Origin: Planctomycetota bacterium
GTDB lineage: Bacteria; Planctomycetota; Phycisphaerae; SM23-33
NCBI GenBank assembly: GCA_022705325.1
Contig: JAKJER010000012.1
Coordinates: 62,001-126,000, forward strand
Length of the DNA stretch: 64,000 nucleotides
Direction of reading: 5' to 3'
Part shown: positions 7,705-16,691 of the stretch, one piece after another
Layout of the letters: each line of letters opens with the position of its first letter
Position numbering within the stretch: the first letter of the stretch is position 1
Notes under the pieces: model-generated
The model's input: only the letters and a program-made list of their open reading frames with translations
Database searches by the model: none
Told to the model about the DNA's origin: nothing
Position numbers and translations under genes: made by a program

Positions 7705-9075
7705 TCACTCGTAGCGCAGCGCCTCGATCGGGTCCAGTCGCGAGGCCTTCCAGGCCGGGTAGAAACCAAAGGCGATCCCCACGCCCGCCGAAACCAGCAC
7801 CGAGGCGACGATGGCGGTGGGCGAGGTCTCCACGGGCCAGCGCAGGAACTGCTGAACCAGCAGCGAACCGCCGTGGCCCAGGGCGATGCCCATGGCCCCG
7901 CCCACCAGGCAGAGGGTGACCGCCTCGAAGAGGAACTGGCGGAGGATGTCGCGTTTGCGGGCGCCGACGGCCATCCGCAGGCCGATCTCCCGCGTCCGCT
8001 CGGTCACCGAGACCAGCATGATGTTCATGATCCCCACCCCGCCGACCACCAGCGAGATCAGGGCCACGCACAGCAGCAGGTTGGTCATCACCCGCGTGGT
8101 GGACGAGAAGGTGTTGGTCATTTCGGTCATGTCGCGCATGTCGAAGTCGTCGCCCTTGTCCTCGCGGAGGTTGTGGCGCCGTCGCAGGACGGTCCGCATC
8201 TCCTCCATCGCGGGCTTGACGTGAGCGACGCTCTGCGCGGCGGCCAGGATCGAGTCGATGCTGGAGAACCGCACGAGCTGCGGGCTGTTGCGGGTCTGGA
8301 CGTCCGACCGGGCCGGGTACAGATCGGGCGGGTCGCTGGGGAAGGGCTTGCTCAGCAGGTTGGACGCCCCGCTGCTCGAGCCGCCGCTGGAACTCTGGTT
8401 GGCGTTGGACAGCGTCGAGCCGGCAATGCGGTACTTGACCACGGTCCAGGGGGCGATCAGGATGTCGTCCTGGTCCATGCCCACCATGTTGGCGCCTTTG
8501 CGGGCCAGCAGGGCGACCACCAGCAGCGGCACGTTGTTGACCCGGATCTCCTTGCCGACCGCCTCCTCGCCCTGGAACAGTTCTTGCGCCGTCGTCTGGC
8601 CCAGGATGCACACCCGGTTGGCCGTCAGCACGTCGCGGTCGGTGAACGGCTGCCCGCTCGCCAGCGTCCAACTGCGGATTTCCAGGAAGGCTGGGGTCGT
8701 GCCGTACATCTGGTTGGGCGCCCAGTTGCGGCTGCCGTAGACGATCTGCGTGCGGGCGCGGACGACCGGGGCGGCCGCCCGCAGCGACGGGCAGCCCTCC
8801 GCCAGGGCCTGGCAGTCCTGGGGGGTCAGGCTGGCGACGCTGCCGGCGCCCTGGCTGACCCCGCTGCTCGCCGTCGAGCCCGGCATGATCATCAGGACGT
8901 TGGCCCCCATGCTGGCGATGGCGCGCTGAAGCGACTGGGACGAGCCCGAGCCGATCTCCATCATCGCGATGACCGATCCGATTCCGATCACGATGCCCAG
9001 CGTCGTCAGCATCGCCCGCATGGGGTTGCGGCGAAGGGCTCGTAACGCGGTCTTGACCGTGCGGTAGGCTTTCAT
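7705..9075 (-). CDS. MacB-like ABC transporter permease
   Basis: 456 residues. One transmembrane helix near the N-terminus ('MLTTLGIVIGIGSVIAMMEIG') is followed by a large periplasmic MacB_PCD domain (about residues 45-290). Three C-terminal helices of the FtsX fold come last, including 'LISLVVGGVGIMNIMLVSVTERTREIGLRMAVGARKRDI', a near-diagnostic FtsX/MacB stretch. The protein ends with 'SRLDPIEALRYE', also typical. In E. coli ATPase and permease are fused in MacB; here they are separate genes. Its ATG overlaps the ATPase stop by four bases (ATGA), indicating translational coupling. A Ser/Gly-rich insert at about residues 240-255 is unusual. Confidence 0.9.
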   Translation of the reverse strand: MKAYRTVKTALRALRRNPMRAMLTTLGIVIGIGSVIAMMEIGSGSSQSLQRAIASMGANVLMIMPGSTASSGVSQGAGSVASLTPQDCQALAEGCPSLRAAAPVVRARTQIVYGSRNWAPNQMYGTTPAFLEIRSWTLASGQPFTDRDVLTANRVCILGQTTAQELFQGEEAVGKEIRVNNVPLLVVALLARKGANMVGMDQDDILIAPWTVVKYRIAGSTLSNANQSSSGGSSSGASNLLSKPFPSDPPDLYPARSDVQTRNSPQLVRFSSIDSILAAAQSVAHVKPAMEEMRTVLRRRHNLREDKGDDFDMRDMTEMTNTFSSTTRVMTNLLLCVALISLVVGGVGIMNIMLVSVTERTREIGLRMAVGARKRDILRQFLFEAVTLCLVGGAMGIALGHGGSLLVQQFLRWPVETSPTAIVASVLVSAGVGIAFGFYPAWKASRLDPIEALRYE

Positions 9076-9800
9076 GGCCGGCCTCCCTCGTTCGGGCCGC
9101 CCGGACCGGACGTCGCCGCCTCGCCCTCCACGATCAACCCGTCGTGGATGCGGATGCGGCGGTCGGCCCAGCGGGCCACGTCGGCGTCGTGCGTGACCAG
9201 GATCACCGTGATGCCGTCCTCGCGGTTGAGCTGGCGGAACATCTGGAGGATCTCGGCGCTGGTGTGAGAGTCCAGGTTGCCGGTCGGCTCGTCGGCGAAC
9301 AGGACCGGCGGACGGTTGATCAGCGCCCGGGCGATCGCCACGCGCTGCTGCTGTCCGCCCGAAAGCTGGGACGGCTCGTGCTCCAGGCGGTCGGCCAGGC
9401 CCACCCGGCAGAGCATCTCGCGGGCCCGCCGGCGGGCCTGGCGGTCGCTGAGGTTCTCCGACGTGTAGGACAGCGGCATGGCCACGTTCTCCAGCGCGCT
9501 GGTGCGGGCCAGGAGGTTGAAGTTCTGGAAGACGAACCCCAGCTTGTGATTGCGGACCAGGGCGCGCCGGTCGGGGGAGAACTGCGACACCTCCTCGCCG
9601 TCCAGCCAGTACTCGCCCTCGGTCGGGTGGTCCAGGCAGCCGAGGATGTTCATCAGCGTCGTCTTGCCCGACCCGGAGGCCCCCACCAGCGCCACGCACT
9701 CGCCCGCGGCGATGGAGGCGGAGACGCCCTTCAGGACGGGCACCTGGATGTCGCCCATCGTGTAGGTCTTGCAGATGTTGTGCAGTTCGATGAAGTTCAT
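9072..9800 (-). CDS. MacB-like ABC transporter ATP-binding protein
   Basis: 242 residues with all ABC ATPase motifs: Walker [10 protein letters not shown] (about residues 40-48), Q-loop 'FQNFNLL', signature LSGGQQQR, Walker B '[13 protein letters not shown]' and switch histidine 'VTHD'. It belongs to the LolD/MacB/FtsE branch. It energises the neighbouring permease, which together with the adaptor and NodT duct forms a tripartite pump. It lies 37 bases after the adaptor gene and shares an ATGA overlap with the permease. The C-terminus is extended by a Gly/Pro-rich tail. Confidence 0.92.
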   Translation of the reverse strand: MNFIELHNICKTYTMGDIQVPVLKGVSASIAAGECVALVGASGSGKTTLMNILGCLDHPTEGEYWLDGEEVSQFSPDRRALVRNHKLGFVFQNFNLLARTSALENVAMPLSYTSENLSDRQARRRAREMLCRVGLADRLEHEPSQLSGGQQQRVAIARALINRPPVLFADEPTGNLDSHTSAEILQMFRQLNREDGITVILVTHDADVARWADRRIRIHDGLIVEGEAATSGPGGPNEGGRP

Positions 9801-9837
9801 GGTCGTCGTCCTCGGCCCCTCTGTCGCCTGAGGCCTT

Positions 9838-11235
9838 CTACACCGGGGGCGGTCCGCCGCGAGGCGGACCCCGCTTGGGCATCTTCGGCGTGAACGGGTT
9901 GGTCACGTCGGACGGACTGCCCGCCGCCGGGGCCTCCCGAACGCCCGTCACCACGTCCAGGCCCTCGCGAAGGTCCTCGCCGCTGACTTCCACCTGGGTC
10001 CCGTCGCTGAGGCCCGAACGAACCGGGATCGGGCGAACGTACTGGCCCTGGACCACCCACAGCAGTACGCGCTTGCCCGCGGGCTTGCCGGCCGGCCTGG
10101 ACGCCGGTGCGGAAGCCGGCATGGACGCCGGTCCAGACGCGGGCCTGCCGGCGCCCGGGCGCGTCGCGGGCCTGTCCGGCGGGCCGTCGCGGTACTCGGG
10201 GGCGACCTGGCCGACCGTGGGCGTCCAGTTCAGCGCGGCGACGGGCACCATCAGCACGTTCTCGCGCCGGCTGACCTCGAAGCGGACGTTGGCCGTCAGG
10301 TACGGGCGCAGGTGCCCGTCGGAGTTGTCGGTGGCGATCTCCACGGTGAAGGTCACCACGTTCTGCGTCATGGCCGCGTTGGGGCGAATGCGGTAGACCT
10401 GGCCCCGGAACGTGCGTTCGGGCAGGGCGTCGACGGTGAACGTGACGCTCTGGCCCGGGTAGACGCGGGCGATGTCCGCCTCGTTGACCGCGACCCATAC
10501 CTGCATCCGGCGCAGGTCCTTGGCGATCAGGAACAGGCTGGGGGTGTTCAGCCCGGCCGCCACCGTCTGCCCGATGCTGACCCGCCGGTCGATGACCGTT
10601 CCGGTGATGGGCGAGGTGATGGTGCAGTACTCCAGGTTCCGCCGGGCGCGCCAGAGGCTCTTCTCGGCCTGGGTGAGGGCGGCCTGGGCCTGGAGGATGG
10701 CGGCCTCGCCCACCGCCACGTTGGCTTTGGCGGATTCGTAGGCGGACTGGTAGGCGTCGTAGCTGGCCTCGGCGAGCGCCTGCGAGGACCCCAGCTTCTG
10801 GGCCCGTTCCCAGTCGCGCTGGGCCTGCGTCAGCTTGGCCTTGAACTGGCCCAGGTCCGCCTGCGCCCGCAGCACGCCCGCCTTGGCCGAGGCCACCTGC
10901 GCCTCGGCCTGCTCGGCATCGGCCTGGTAGAGCGCGTCGTCGATTTTGGCGATGACGGCGTCCTTGGCCACCACCGAGCCGTAGTCGGCGGTCTTGCCTT
11001 CGGTGTCCTGCCCGAAGGCGACGATCCGCCCGCTGATCTGGGCGCCCACGTCGACGACCTCTTCCGGCTCGAGCGTGCCCGAGGCCGCGATCGTCACCAG
11101 CAACTCGCCCTGAGTCACCTTCACCGTGTCGTAGGCGACCACCGGGCCGTTGCCCTGCCGGAACTGCCACGCGATCGCCGTGCCGATCAGGCCCAGCAGG
11201 ACGACCGCCGCCGCTCGTTTCAGGAATGTCTTCAT
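9838..11235 (-). CDS. MacA-like periplasmic adaptor (HlyD/membrane-fusion family)
   Basis: 465 residues. An N-terminal anchor helix ('AAAVVLLGLIGTAIAW') is followed by a beta-barrel/lipoyl half with 'GTLEPEEVVDVGAQISGRI', a typical MacA motif. A long Ala/Gln-rich coiled-coil hairpin follows (about residues 95-185), then the second lipoyl half 'TITSPITGTVIDRRVSIGQTVAAG', ending in beta-barrel and membrane-proximal domains. Between about residues 345 and 385 there is a low-complexity insert of ATRPA/GPASMPASAPA repeats absent from classical MacA. Its ATG overlaps the TetR stop (ATGA). The adaptor links the permease to the NodT outer-membrane duct. Confidence 0.9.
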   Translation of the reverse strand: MKTFLKRAAAVVLLGLIGTAIAWQFRQGNGPVVAYDTVKVTQGELLVTIAASGTLEPEEVVDVGAQISGRIVAFGQDTEGKTADYGSVVAKDAVIAKIDDALYQADAEQAEAQVASAKAGVLRAQADLGQFKAKLTQAQRDWERAQKLGSSQALAEASYDAYQSAYESAKANVAVGEAAILQAQAALTQAEKSLWRARRNLEYCTITSPITGTVIDRRVSIGQTVAAGLNTPSLFLIAKDLRRMQVWVAVNEADIARVYPGQSVTFTVDALPERTFRGQVYRIRPNAAMTQNVVTFTVEIATDNSDGHLRPYLTANVRFEVSRRENVLMVPVAALNWTPTVGQVAPEYRDGPPDRPATRPGAGRPASGPASMPASAPASRPAGKPAGKRVLLWVVQGQYVRPIPVRSGLSDGTQVEVSGEDLREGLDVVTGVREAPAAGSPSDVTNPFTPKMPKRGPPRGGPPPV

Positions 11236-11915
11236 GGACGACCTCTCTGTTTCTTGCGGCCGGCCGGCCGCTCGGCCCCCTCGATCCGGCTGCGGGTCTC
11301 GCGGATGCCCGCCAGGGCGAACACGGCAAAGTGCTCGGCCATGGTGTCGAGCATCTCCTCGCGGAAGACGGGCGCCAGGTCATGGTGTTTCTCCACCTGG
11401 CGACGGTGGATGACCTGCATCAGGGGGGCGATCAGGTAGTGTTCGCACAGTTCCACGTCCAACTCGCCCGCGTTCGGCCCCAGCAGCTCGCGGAGAATCG
11501 CCTGCGTCGCGTGGCGGATCGGGCGGATGGCGTCGTCGATCACCTGGCGCAGCAGGCCCGTGGGGTTGGCCATCTCGTTGCGCATGATCCCGAACTCGAC
11601 GGTGTCCCCCGCCAGGGCCCGGTGCAGAAACGCCCGGATCCGCCCGCGAAGCCGCTCCTCGGCCGGGCGGTCCGCCCCGACCCCGCCGTCGTGGGGGAAC
11701 TGCTGCTGCACCCGGTCGTGCGCATGCCGCCACGCCTGCTGGTACAGGTTCTCCTTGCTGCCGAAGTAGTAGTTGACGGCCGCGATGTTCACCTTCGCCG
11801 TGCGGCAGATCAGGGCCACCGTCGTGCCGCGGAAGCCCCGTTCGGCGAACAGGCGGCAGGCGGCGTCCAGGATCCGTTCCCGCGTCGGGCCAGGTTGTCG
11901 CTGCGTGTGAGCCAT
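11232..11915 (-). CDS. TetR-family regulator of the efflux operon (CecR-like C-terminus)
   Basis: 227 residues. The N-terminal helix-turn-helix is classical: 'TRERILDAACRLFAERGFRGTTV' followed by 'AKVNIAAVNYYFGSKENLY'. The C-terminal part has 'IMRNEMANPTGLL', as in the CecR/YbiH subgroup, whose E. coli member also controls efflux genes. It is the first gene of the efflux operon and overlaps the adaptor by four bases. That suggests autorepression with release by a pump substrate (inference). AGGAGAG precedes the ATG. An inverted repeat at 11953-11972 is a candidate operator. The C-terminal ~20 residues are very basic. Confidence 0.88.
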   Translation of the reverse strand: MAHTQRQPGPTRERILDAACRLFAERGFRGTTVALICRTAKVNIAAVNYYFGSKENLYQQAWRHAHDRVQQQFPHDGGVGADRPAEERLRGRIRAFLHRALAGDTVEFGIMRNEMANPTGLLRQVIDDAIRPIRHATQAILRELLGPNAGELDVELCEHYLIAPLMQVIHRRQVEKHHDLAPVFREEMLDTMAEHFAVFALAGIRETRSRIEGAERPAGRKKQRGRP

Positions 11916-11952
11916 GGTGCTCTCCTGTCTCTACCCGTGATTGAAACATCCA

Positions 11953-11972
11953 TTTGAAACGTTTAGTTCAAA
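11953..11972. promoter_or_regulatory. candidate TetR operator upstream of the efflux operon
   Basis: TTTGAA-N8-TTCAAA forms an inverted repeat 38 bases upstream of the regulator's ATG. The region also has direct TTGAAAC copies at 11941-11947 and 11954-11960. It is a markedly AT-rich patch in GC-rich DNA, at the place expected for the operon promoter. Confidence 0.45.
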
Positions 11973-12097
11973 CAAACATTTTTCTTCGCTGGTCGGCAGG
12001 GGGCGGGCGTCGCGGGGAAGAAGGCGGGCGGTCCGGCGGGCGTCTCCGCGGCCGGGAGCGCGCAAAAAGAGCGGGAATCGCTTCCCGCTCTACGAAG

Positions 12098-12171
12098 GGT
12101 GGATGACGGGATTTGAACCCGCGACCCTCGAGACCACAACCCGATGCTCTGCCAACTGAGCTACATCCACC
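12098..12171 (-). tRNA. tRNA-His (GTG anticodon)
   Basis: The minus strand folds as a complete cloverleaf. The acceptor arm GTGGATG pairs with CATCCAC and has the extra 5' G (G-1) opposite C73 that is peculiar to tRNA-His. The D arm is AGCTCAGTTGGCAGAGC. The anticodon arm TCGGG/CTCGA encloses loop TTGTGGT with anticodon GTG. The T arm is GCGGGTTCGAATCCCGT. The 3' CCA is not encoded. Confidence 0.95.
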
Positions 12172-12272
12172 GTCGCTCGCCCCGAGGGGCGATTCAGCCT
12201 GGGACTATATCACGCCGGTTCGGGGATTGTCAATCGCGATTTGGCCCCTGGCCGGCGTCTTCGGGCAGACCA

Positions 12273-12300
12273 TTGCCCCTCCGGGGGCGGCCCATATAAT
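12273..12300 (+). promoter_or_regulatory. sigma70-type promoter
   Basis: TTGCCC (12273-12278), 16-base spacer, perfect TATAAT (12295-12300). It lies 26 bases before the ATG at 12327, so the leader is about 20 bases. Confidence 0.65.
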
Positions 12301-12326
12301 ATGGTTGGACCTTTGCGGAGCCGCTC

Positions 12327-12995
12327 ATGGCCGTTCGACCCGGAACCTGGGGCCTTCTTGGATCTTTGTCGCTGCACGGCATGCTGGCCGTGCTGGCGAT
12401 CAATCTCGGCATCCAGGAGGGCATGGTGCGGATGGGGCGCCCCTCGCCCCGCATGGCCGGCGGGGGCTGGGGCGGGGCGAGCGTGGACGGCGAGCGGCAG
12501 GCCTTCCCCTACGACCGCCCCATCGACGCCCCCATGCCGGACGTGGGCGGGCTCATGCGGTCGGCCGACGCCGCCACCAACCGGCTCAACCGCCAGCAGA
12601 AGAGCGACGCCCTCCGCAACAAGGCCGGGCTGCTCAAGCAGTTCCCCGCCGCCCACGTGGACCAGGCGGCCGGCGTGGTGGAGTATTTCTACGGCGTGGA
12701 CGAATCCCGCCAGTGGGCCCCCAAGGCGGGCGTGACGGGGCGGTTCGACGCGGACTCCTCGATCATCCATGACATCCGCAGGAGCTTCGACTCCCGCGGA
12801 GATACGGTCTACATCTTCACCTTCGTGGACAAGGACGGGCGGACGCTCACCGGAGAAGTGCCCAAGTCGCAGATGACCAGCGACGACCTCATGGCCTACC
12901 GGATCCACGAGCTGGCCCGCAAGAACGAGGGCCTCCGCCGGCTGATCCAGGCCGCCACCAAGATCCACGAAGCCCGCAACGGCGACAAGGAGTAA
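12327..12995 (+). CDS. membrane-anchored hypothetical protein with TonB-like N-terminus
   Basis: 222 residues. The N-terminal helix 'WGLLGSLSLHGMLAVLAINLGI' resembles the 'LSLxxH' anchor of TonB/TolA-type proteins, but no TonB C-terminal domain is seen. After a Gly/Arg/Pro-rich linker (about residues 35-60), the rest is a charged globular domain with a 'DTVYIFTFVDKDGRTLTGEVPKSQMTSDDLMAYRIHEL' segment. GGAG lies 6 bases before the ATG, and a strong promoter lies directly upstream. The role is unknown; the ECF sigma/anti-sigma pair that follows is separated by 273 bases and is not clearly co-transcribed. Confidence 0.65.
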   Translation: MAVRPGTWGLLGSLSLHGMLAVLAINLGIQEGMVRMGRPSPRMAGGGWGGASVDGERQAFPYDRPIDAPMPDVGGLMRSADAATNRLNRQQKSDALRNKAGLLKQFPAAHVDQAAGVVEYFYGVDESRQWAPKAGVTGRFDADSSIIHDIRRSFDSRGDTVYIFTFVDKDGRTLTGEVPKSQMTSDDLMAYRIHELARKNEGLRRLIQAATKIHEARNGDKE

Positions 12996-13268
12996 TTGGG
13001 CCCGGCGTCAAGAGCCTCTTGCTTTTTGGCGATGAGAAAGGTACATGGGTGCATTTTCGTCCCTGTTGCGACAAGAGCGATGCGAAGAAGCATGGATGCG
13101 GCCGTCAGAAAGTTTCGCCAGGACGGGCCGGATGAAGTACAATGCTCCCTTGCGCCCGCCCCCGGCGGCCGCACCCGGAGGCGGGACAAACCAGCAGGTG
13201 TTTGTCAAGCCCCAACACCGGTGGATCTGCAATAACTCTTGTCGCCTTCGCGTTAGACGGACTAGAGA

Positions 13269-13844
13269 ATGGAACCCAAGCGGCTTCGTGCCACGATAGC
13301 TTCCGCCCAGGCTGGATCGGCAGAAGGTTACCAGGCGCTTCTCGAAGCCTACGGGCCTCGCCTATACGGCTATTTCTTCCGGGCCACGGCGAGCCATCAC
13401 GACGCCGAGGACATGCTCAGCGAACTGATGCTCCGCCTGATCCGGCAGATGAAGAATTACGACGATCGCGGGCGATTCGAGCCGTGGCTGTTTCGGATCG
13501 CCGCCAATATGGTCCGGGACCGGATTCGTCGCATGAAGAGCAATCCGGGCGCGGTGAGTCTTTCGGCCGAAAGCGATTCCGGCCAGAGTCTTTCCGATCA
13601 GCTCCCGGGCGCCGTGAAGGTCGTCGACGCCGAGATGCTGGCTGCCGAGTCGTCGCAGGAGATCGGGGTGGCGTTGGAGAAGTTGGACGTCACCACCCGC
13701 GAGATGATCCTCCTGCGGTACTTCGGCGAGATGAGCTTTAAGGAGTTGGCGGACATCTTCCAGTGTCCGCTGGGAACGGTGTTGGCCAGGGTGCACCGAG
13801 GGTTGCGAACCCTGCGGCAGTACATGGGTGGAGAGGTAAAATGA
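13269..13844 (+). CDS. ECF-type RNA polymerase sigma factor
   Basis: 191 residues. Region 2 spans about residues 20-85 with 'YGPRLYGYFFRATASHHDAEDMLSELMLRLI' and 'FEPWLFRIAANMVRDRIRR'. Region 4 spans about residues 130-185 with 'LDVTTREMILLRYFGEMSFKELADIFQCPLGTVLARVHRGLRTLRQYM', the canonical ECF helix-turn-helix. It directs polymerase to a specific regulon. The stop codon overlaps the start of the anti-sigma candidate (ATGA). There is no good ribosome site before the ATG; a possible -10 TACAAT lies at 13138-13143. Confidence 0.92.
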   Translation: MEPKRLRATIASAQAGSAEGYQALLEAYGPRLYGYFFRATASHHDAEDMLSELMLRLIRQMKNYDDRGRFEPWLFRIAANMVRDRIRRMKSNPGAVSLSAESDSGQSLSDQLPGAVKVVDAEMLAAESSQEIGVALEKLDVTTREMILLRYFGEMSFKELADIFQCPLGTVLARVHRGLRTLRQYMGGEVK

Positions 13845-14356
13845 ACGCGTTGAATCAAGAGCAGAACGAACGAGTCGCCCAGTGGCTGGACGGACGTCAG
13901 ACGCGCCTGAGCGCGGAGGAGTCCGCCGTCGCCGAGCAGATCCGCAACGACGAGCGGTGGCTGGCCGGCGAGTTGCCCGAGCCCGCCCCCGCGCGGGTCA
14001 TGGGACGCGTCGGCCGCCAGGTCGCCGCCGTCGCCGCCCCCAGGCGCATGAGCATCCTGCGACTGGGCGCGCTGACCGCCGCGGCGGCCGCCGCCCTCCT
14101 GCTGGCGTGCGTCAGCCTGTACTTCACCTTCCAGCCCGGCAGCGACGCCGGACTGGTCGGCATCATCAGCGACGCCGCCCACACCATCGACCAGTCGCAG
14201 GCCAACCAGCCCTCCATCGCCGCCCAGATCGAGGAGTTGGAGAAGGCCACCGCACGCCGGACCGACCGCGAGCTGGATGAACTGAACCGCGAGGTCGACG
14301 AGTACGATGTGTCCGAGACCACCCCCCTGCCCTTCGACGAGGACGGGGCCGGCTGA
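13841..14356 (+). CDS. probable membrane anti-sigma factor for the adjacent ECF sigma
   Basis: 171 residues. Residues 1-65 are cytoplasmic and hydrophilic, a single transmembrane helix spans about residues 72-92 ('LRLGALTAAAAAALLLACVSLYF'), and the C-terminal ~75 residues are outside, ending in an acidic helical tail. The four-base ATGA overlap with the sigma gene and the one-TM layout are typical of anti-sigma proteins. The zinc anti-sigma motif HxxxCxxC is absent. Signal transmission by proteolysis is possible, since an RseP-like protease is encoded at 30405-32507 (inference). GAGAGG precedes the ATG. A strong terminator follows. Confidence 0.7.
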   Translation: MNALNQEQNERVAQWLDGRQTRLSAEESAVAEQIRNDERWLAGELPEPAPARVMGRVGRQVAAVAAPRRMSILRLGALTAAAAAALLLACVSLYFTFQPGSDAGLVGIISDAAHTIDQSQANQPSIAAQIEELEKATARRTDRELDELNREVDEYDVSETTPLPFDEDGAG

Positions 14357-14384
14357 TCGGCCCGACCGCTTGCGCGATCCCCCC

Positions 14385-14423
14385 CAGGACCCGGGGCCTT
14401 TGGCCTCGGGTCCTGTTGTTTTG
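14385..14423 (+). terminator. intrinsic terminator of the sigma/anti-sigma operon
   Basis: Arms AGGACCCGGGGCC (14385-14397) and GGCCTCGGGTCCT (14402-14414) pair with one mismatch around a TTTT loop, and TGTTGTTTTG follows. It lies 28 bases after the anti-sigma stop. Confidence 0.8.
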
Positions 14424-14521
14424 TAGTCCGGCCCGCCGGGCGGCCCGGGGGCGGCTGGCCTGGCGGCGGGCAAGGCGGTACAATCTGCCCGACCTGTTCC
14501 CGTCAACGCAAAGGACTTGCC

Positions 14522-15601
14522 ATGTTCGCACGACTGGCGTTCTCGATGGCGGCCTTCGTGGCCTTCTGCCCCCTGGTCTTCGCCCAGCGCGTCGCGCCTC
14601 GGCCCATGCCGCGCCCCATGCCCGGCCGCGGGCCGGCCGCTCCGGCCAGACTGGACTGGGCCCAGGCCGAGATCATCTTCGTCGGCAGGCTCGCCAAGGC
14701 GCAGGCCGGGCCGGTCGGCATGTCCATGCCCCCGCTGCACACCCACACGCTGACCTTCGAGGTGGCGCGGGTGCTCCGCGGCAGCCTGCCCGCGTCCGGG
14801 CAGGCCGTCTGCTCCCACGCCGCGCGGCAGGTCGAGCCGCCCCGCTTTCCCCAGGGCAAGACCTGCCTGGTCGCCGCCAAGAACGCCCAGGGGCGTCTCC
14901 AGGCCCTGATCGTCGAAGAGGCCGACGAGCAGAAGATCATGGACGTCCAGACGCTTGCCTCCCTGCCGCTCGGCTGGACGTACAAGAGCGGCACGGGCGC
15001 ACAGGCCCTCTCGCCCTGGGCGCCGCTGGGGCCCAAGGCCTGGTCGCCGCAAGCCGCCCCCAAGGCCGCCTCCGGACTCACCTGCGCCACAACCGGCCGG
15101 CCCGCCCTGCTGGCCGGCGAGGCCGTCACCCTCCGCGTCGAGCCCGTCCCGCCGGCCAAGGACATCAAGTGGACCAACCCCGACGGCGACGGCGAGTACA
15201 AGATCACCGTTGCCAATGCCTCCGCCCAGGCCGTCGAGGTCCCCGCCCTGCTGAGCGACGCAGCCGGCAAGGTCCTCTGGGAGCAGAGCCTGGTCATCCT
15301 CTGCCAGCACAAGGCCTATCCCTGCCCGGGCTTTGCGGGGGTGACCGGCAAGGTCGCCGCGACGCGCCTGGCGCCGGGCGCCTCGGTCTCCACCGTGGTC
15401 AACGCCCTCCGCCTGGACGGCCCGGCCTGGCCCCAGGGCGGATACCGCATCGAGTTCCAGTTCTGCCTGGGCGAGAAGAGCCTCACCAAATCGTTCTACT
15501 TCATGACCCGCCACCACGGCCCCATCCGCGAAAAGCTCCGCGCCGCGGAGAAGAAACAGACCGGCGGGTTCGGCCCGGCAGACCCTCTTGCGGGAGAGTG
15601 A
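14522..15601 (+). CDS. secreted hypothetical protein
   Basis: 359 residues with a signal peptide (core 'LAFSMAAFVAFCPLVF', cleavage near AQR) and then a Met/Pro/Arg-rich linker. Residues about 45-150 contain 'AEIIFVGRLAKAQAG', 'HTLTFEVARVLRG' and 'GKTCLVAAKNAQGRL', a beta-rich arrangement reminiscent of OB-like netrin/TIMP-type domains (weak inference). The second half contains 'ALLAGEAVTLRVEPV', with beta-sandwich character. AAGGAC lies before the ATG. The stop is one base before the next ATG, so it is co-transcribed with the GH20-like enzyme. Confidence 0.65.
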   Translation: MFARLAFSMAAFVAFCPLVFAQRVAPRPMPRPMPGRGPAAPARLDWAQAEIIFVGRLAKAQAGPVGMSMPPLHTHTLTFEVARVLRGSLPASGQAVCSHAARQVEPPRFPQGKTCLVAAKNAQGRLQALIVEEADEQKIMDVQTLASLPLGWTYKSGTGAQALSPWAPLGPKAWSPQAAPKAASGLTCATTGRPALLAGEAVTLRVEPVPPAKDIKWTNPDGDGEYKITVANASAQAVEVPALLSDAAGKVLWEQSLVILCQHKAYPCPGFAGVTGKVAATRLAPGASVSTVVNALRLDGPAWPQGGYRIEFQFCLGEKSLTKSFYFMTRHHGPIREKLRAAEKKQTGGFGPADPLAGE

Positions 15602-15602
15602 A

Positions 15603-16691
15603 ATGAAGACGATCGTGACCATCGCGTGCCTGACGGGAATCCTGGCGTGTTCATCGCGGGCGGCCGAGCCGCGGGCGGGCCCTCTGCCCGTTCGCGGGCT
15701 GCACGTGTCGGCCCCGTCCAGGAAGGACATCCCGGCCTTCGCGGAGTTCATTCGCGGGCCGCTGGCCAAGGCGGGCGTCAACACGCTGATCGTCGAGTTC
15801 AACTTGCGCTTCGACTTCAAATCCCGCCCGGAGTTCGCCGACCCCTCCGCCCCGAACAAGGACGACGTCAAGCGGATCGTCGACGCCTGCCGCGAGGCGA
15901 AGATCCAGTTGATCCCGCAGGTGAACTGCCTGGGCCACCAGTCCTGGGCCAAGCACACGGGACGGCTGTTGGAGAAGCACCCGGAGTTTGACGAGACGCC
16001 GGGCAAGTACCCCGAGAACAAGGGCATCTATTGCCGCAGCTACTGCCCGCTCCACCCGGAGGTGCACAAGGTCCTCTTCGCCCTGATCGACGAGCTGGCC
16101 CAGGCATGCGAGGCCAAGGCGTTCCACGTCGGCATGGACGAGGTGTTCATCCTCGCCGACAAGGACTGCCCGCGGTGCAAGGGCAAGACGACAGCCGAAG
16201 TGTTCGCCGGCGAGGTCAAGTGCCTGCACGACCACCTGGCGTCGATCGGCTGCCGGATGTGGATGTGGGGCGACCGGTTCATCGACGGCAAGAAGACGGG
16301 CATCGGCACGTGGGAGGCCAGCACTAACGCCACCCACTCCGCCGTGGACGTGGTACCCAAGGACATCGTGATCTGCGACTGGCACTACCAGAAGGCGCCC
16401 GAGACCGCCGGGTTCTTCGCCGGCAAGGGCTTCGACGTCGTCTCCTGCCCGTGGCGCAAGCCGGCTGTGGGCGAAGCGCAGGTGAAGATCATCCGCTCGA
16501 TCCGCGCGGGCAAGGACCGCCCGGCCGCCGCTCACGCACTGGGGGTCGTGCAGACGACCTGGTGCGGCGTCGTCCCGTTCATGCAGGCGTACAACAAGCC
16601 CGCCGGCGCCGACAAGACCCCGGCCGGCGAGGCCGCCCAGTGCTTCCGCGCCACGATGCAAGCCGCCGGGCAGCCCGCTAAAGGGGAGTGA
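15603..16691 (+). CDS. exported GH20-like glycoside hydrolase
   Basis: 362 residues with a signal peptide ending near 'ACSSRAAEP', possibly a lipoprotein. The TIM-barrel core has 'GVNTLIVEFNLRFDF' and 'IQLIPQVNCLGHQSW', and 'FHVGMDEVF' with Asp179-Glu180. The latter is the Asp-Glu pair that family 20 beta-hexosaminidases use for substrate-assisted catalysis. The Cys-rich 'DCPRCKG' loop and 'MWMWGDRFIDG' also fit GH20-related proteins. The exact substrate is uncertain. It is translated right after the preceding gene, with GGGAGAG as ribosome site. A degraded second copy of its last ~30 codons lies at 17665-17757. Confidence 0.75.
   Translation: MKTIVTIACLTGILACSSRAAEPRAGPLPVRGLHVSAPSRKDIPAFAEFIRGPLAKAGVNTLIVEFNLRFDFKSRPEFADPSAPNKDDVKRIVDACREAKIQLIPQVNCLGHQSWAKHTGRLLEKHPEFDETPGKYPENKGIYCRSYCPLHPEVHKVLFALIDELAQACEAKAFHVGMDEVFILADKDCPRCKGKTTAEVFAGEVKCLHDHLASIGCRMWMWGDRFIDGKKTGIGTWEASTNATHSAVDVVPKDIVICDWHYQKAPETAGFFAGKGFDVVSCPWRKPAVGEAQVKIIRSIRAGKDRPAAAHALGVVQTTWCGVVPFMQAYNKPAGADKTPAGEAAQCFRATMQAAGQPAKGE

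Noticed and set aside
13598..16027. An 809-codon minus-strand frame across the sigma, anti-sigma and secreted-protein genes
   Set aside because: The plus-strand genes carry real domains, ribosome sites and a terminator; the antisense translation is low-complexity.
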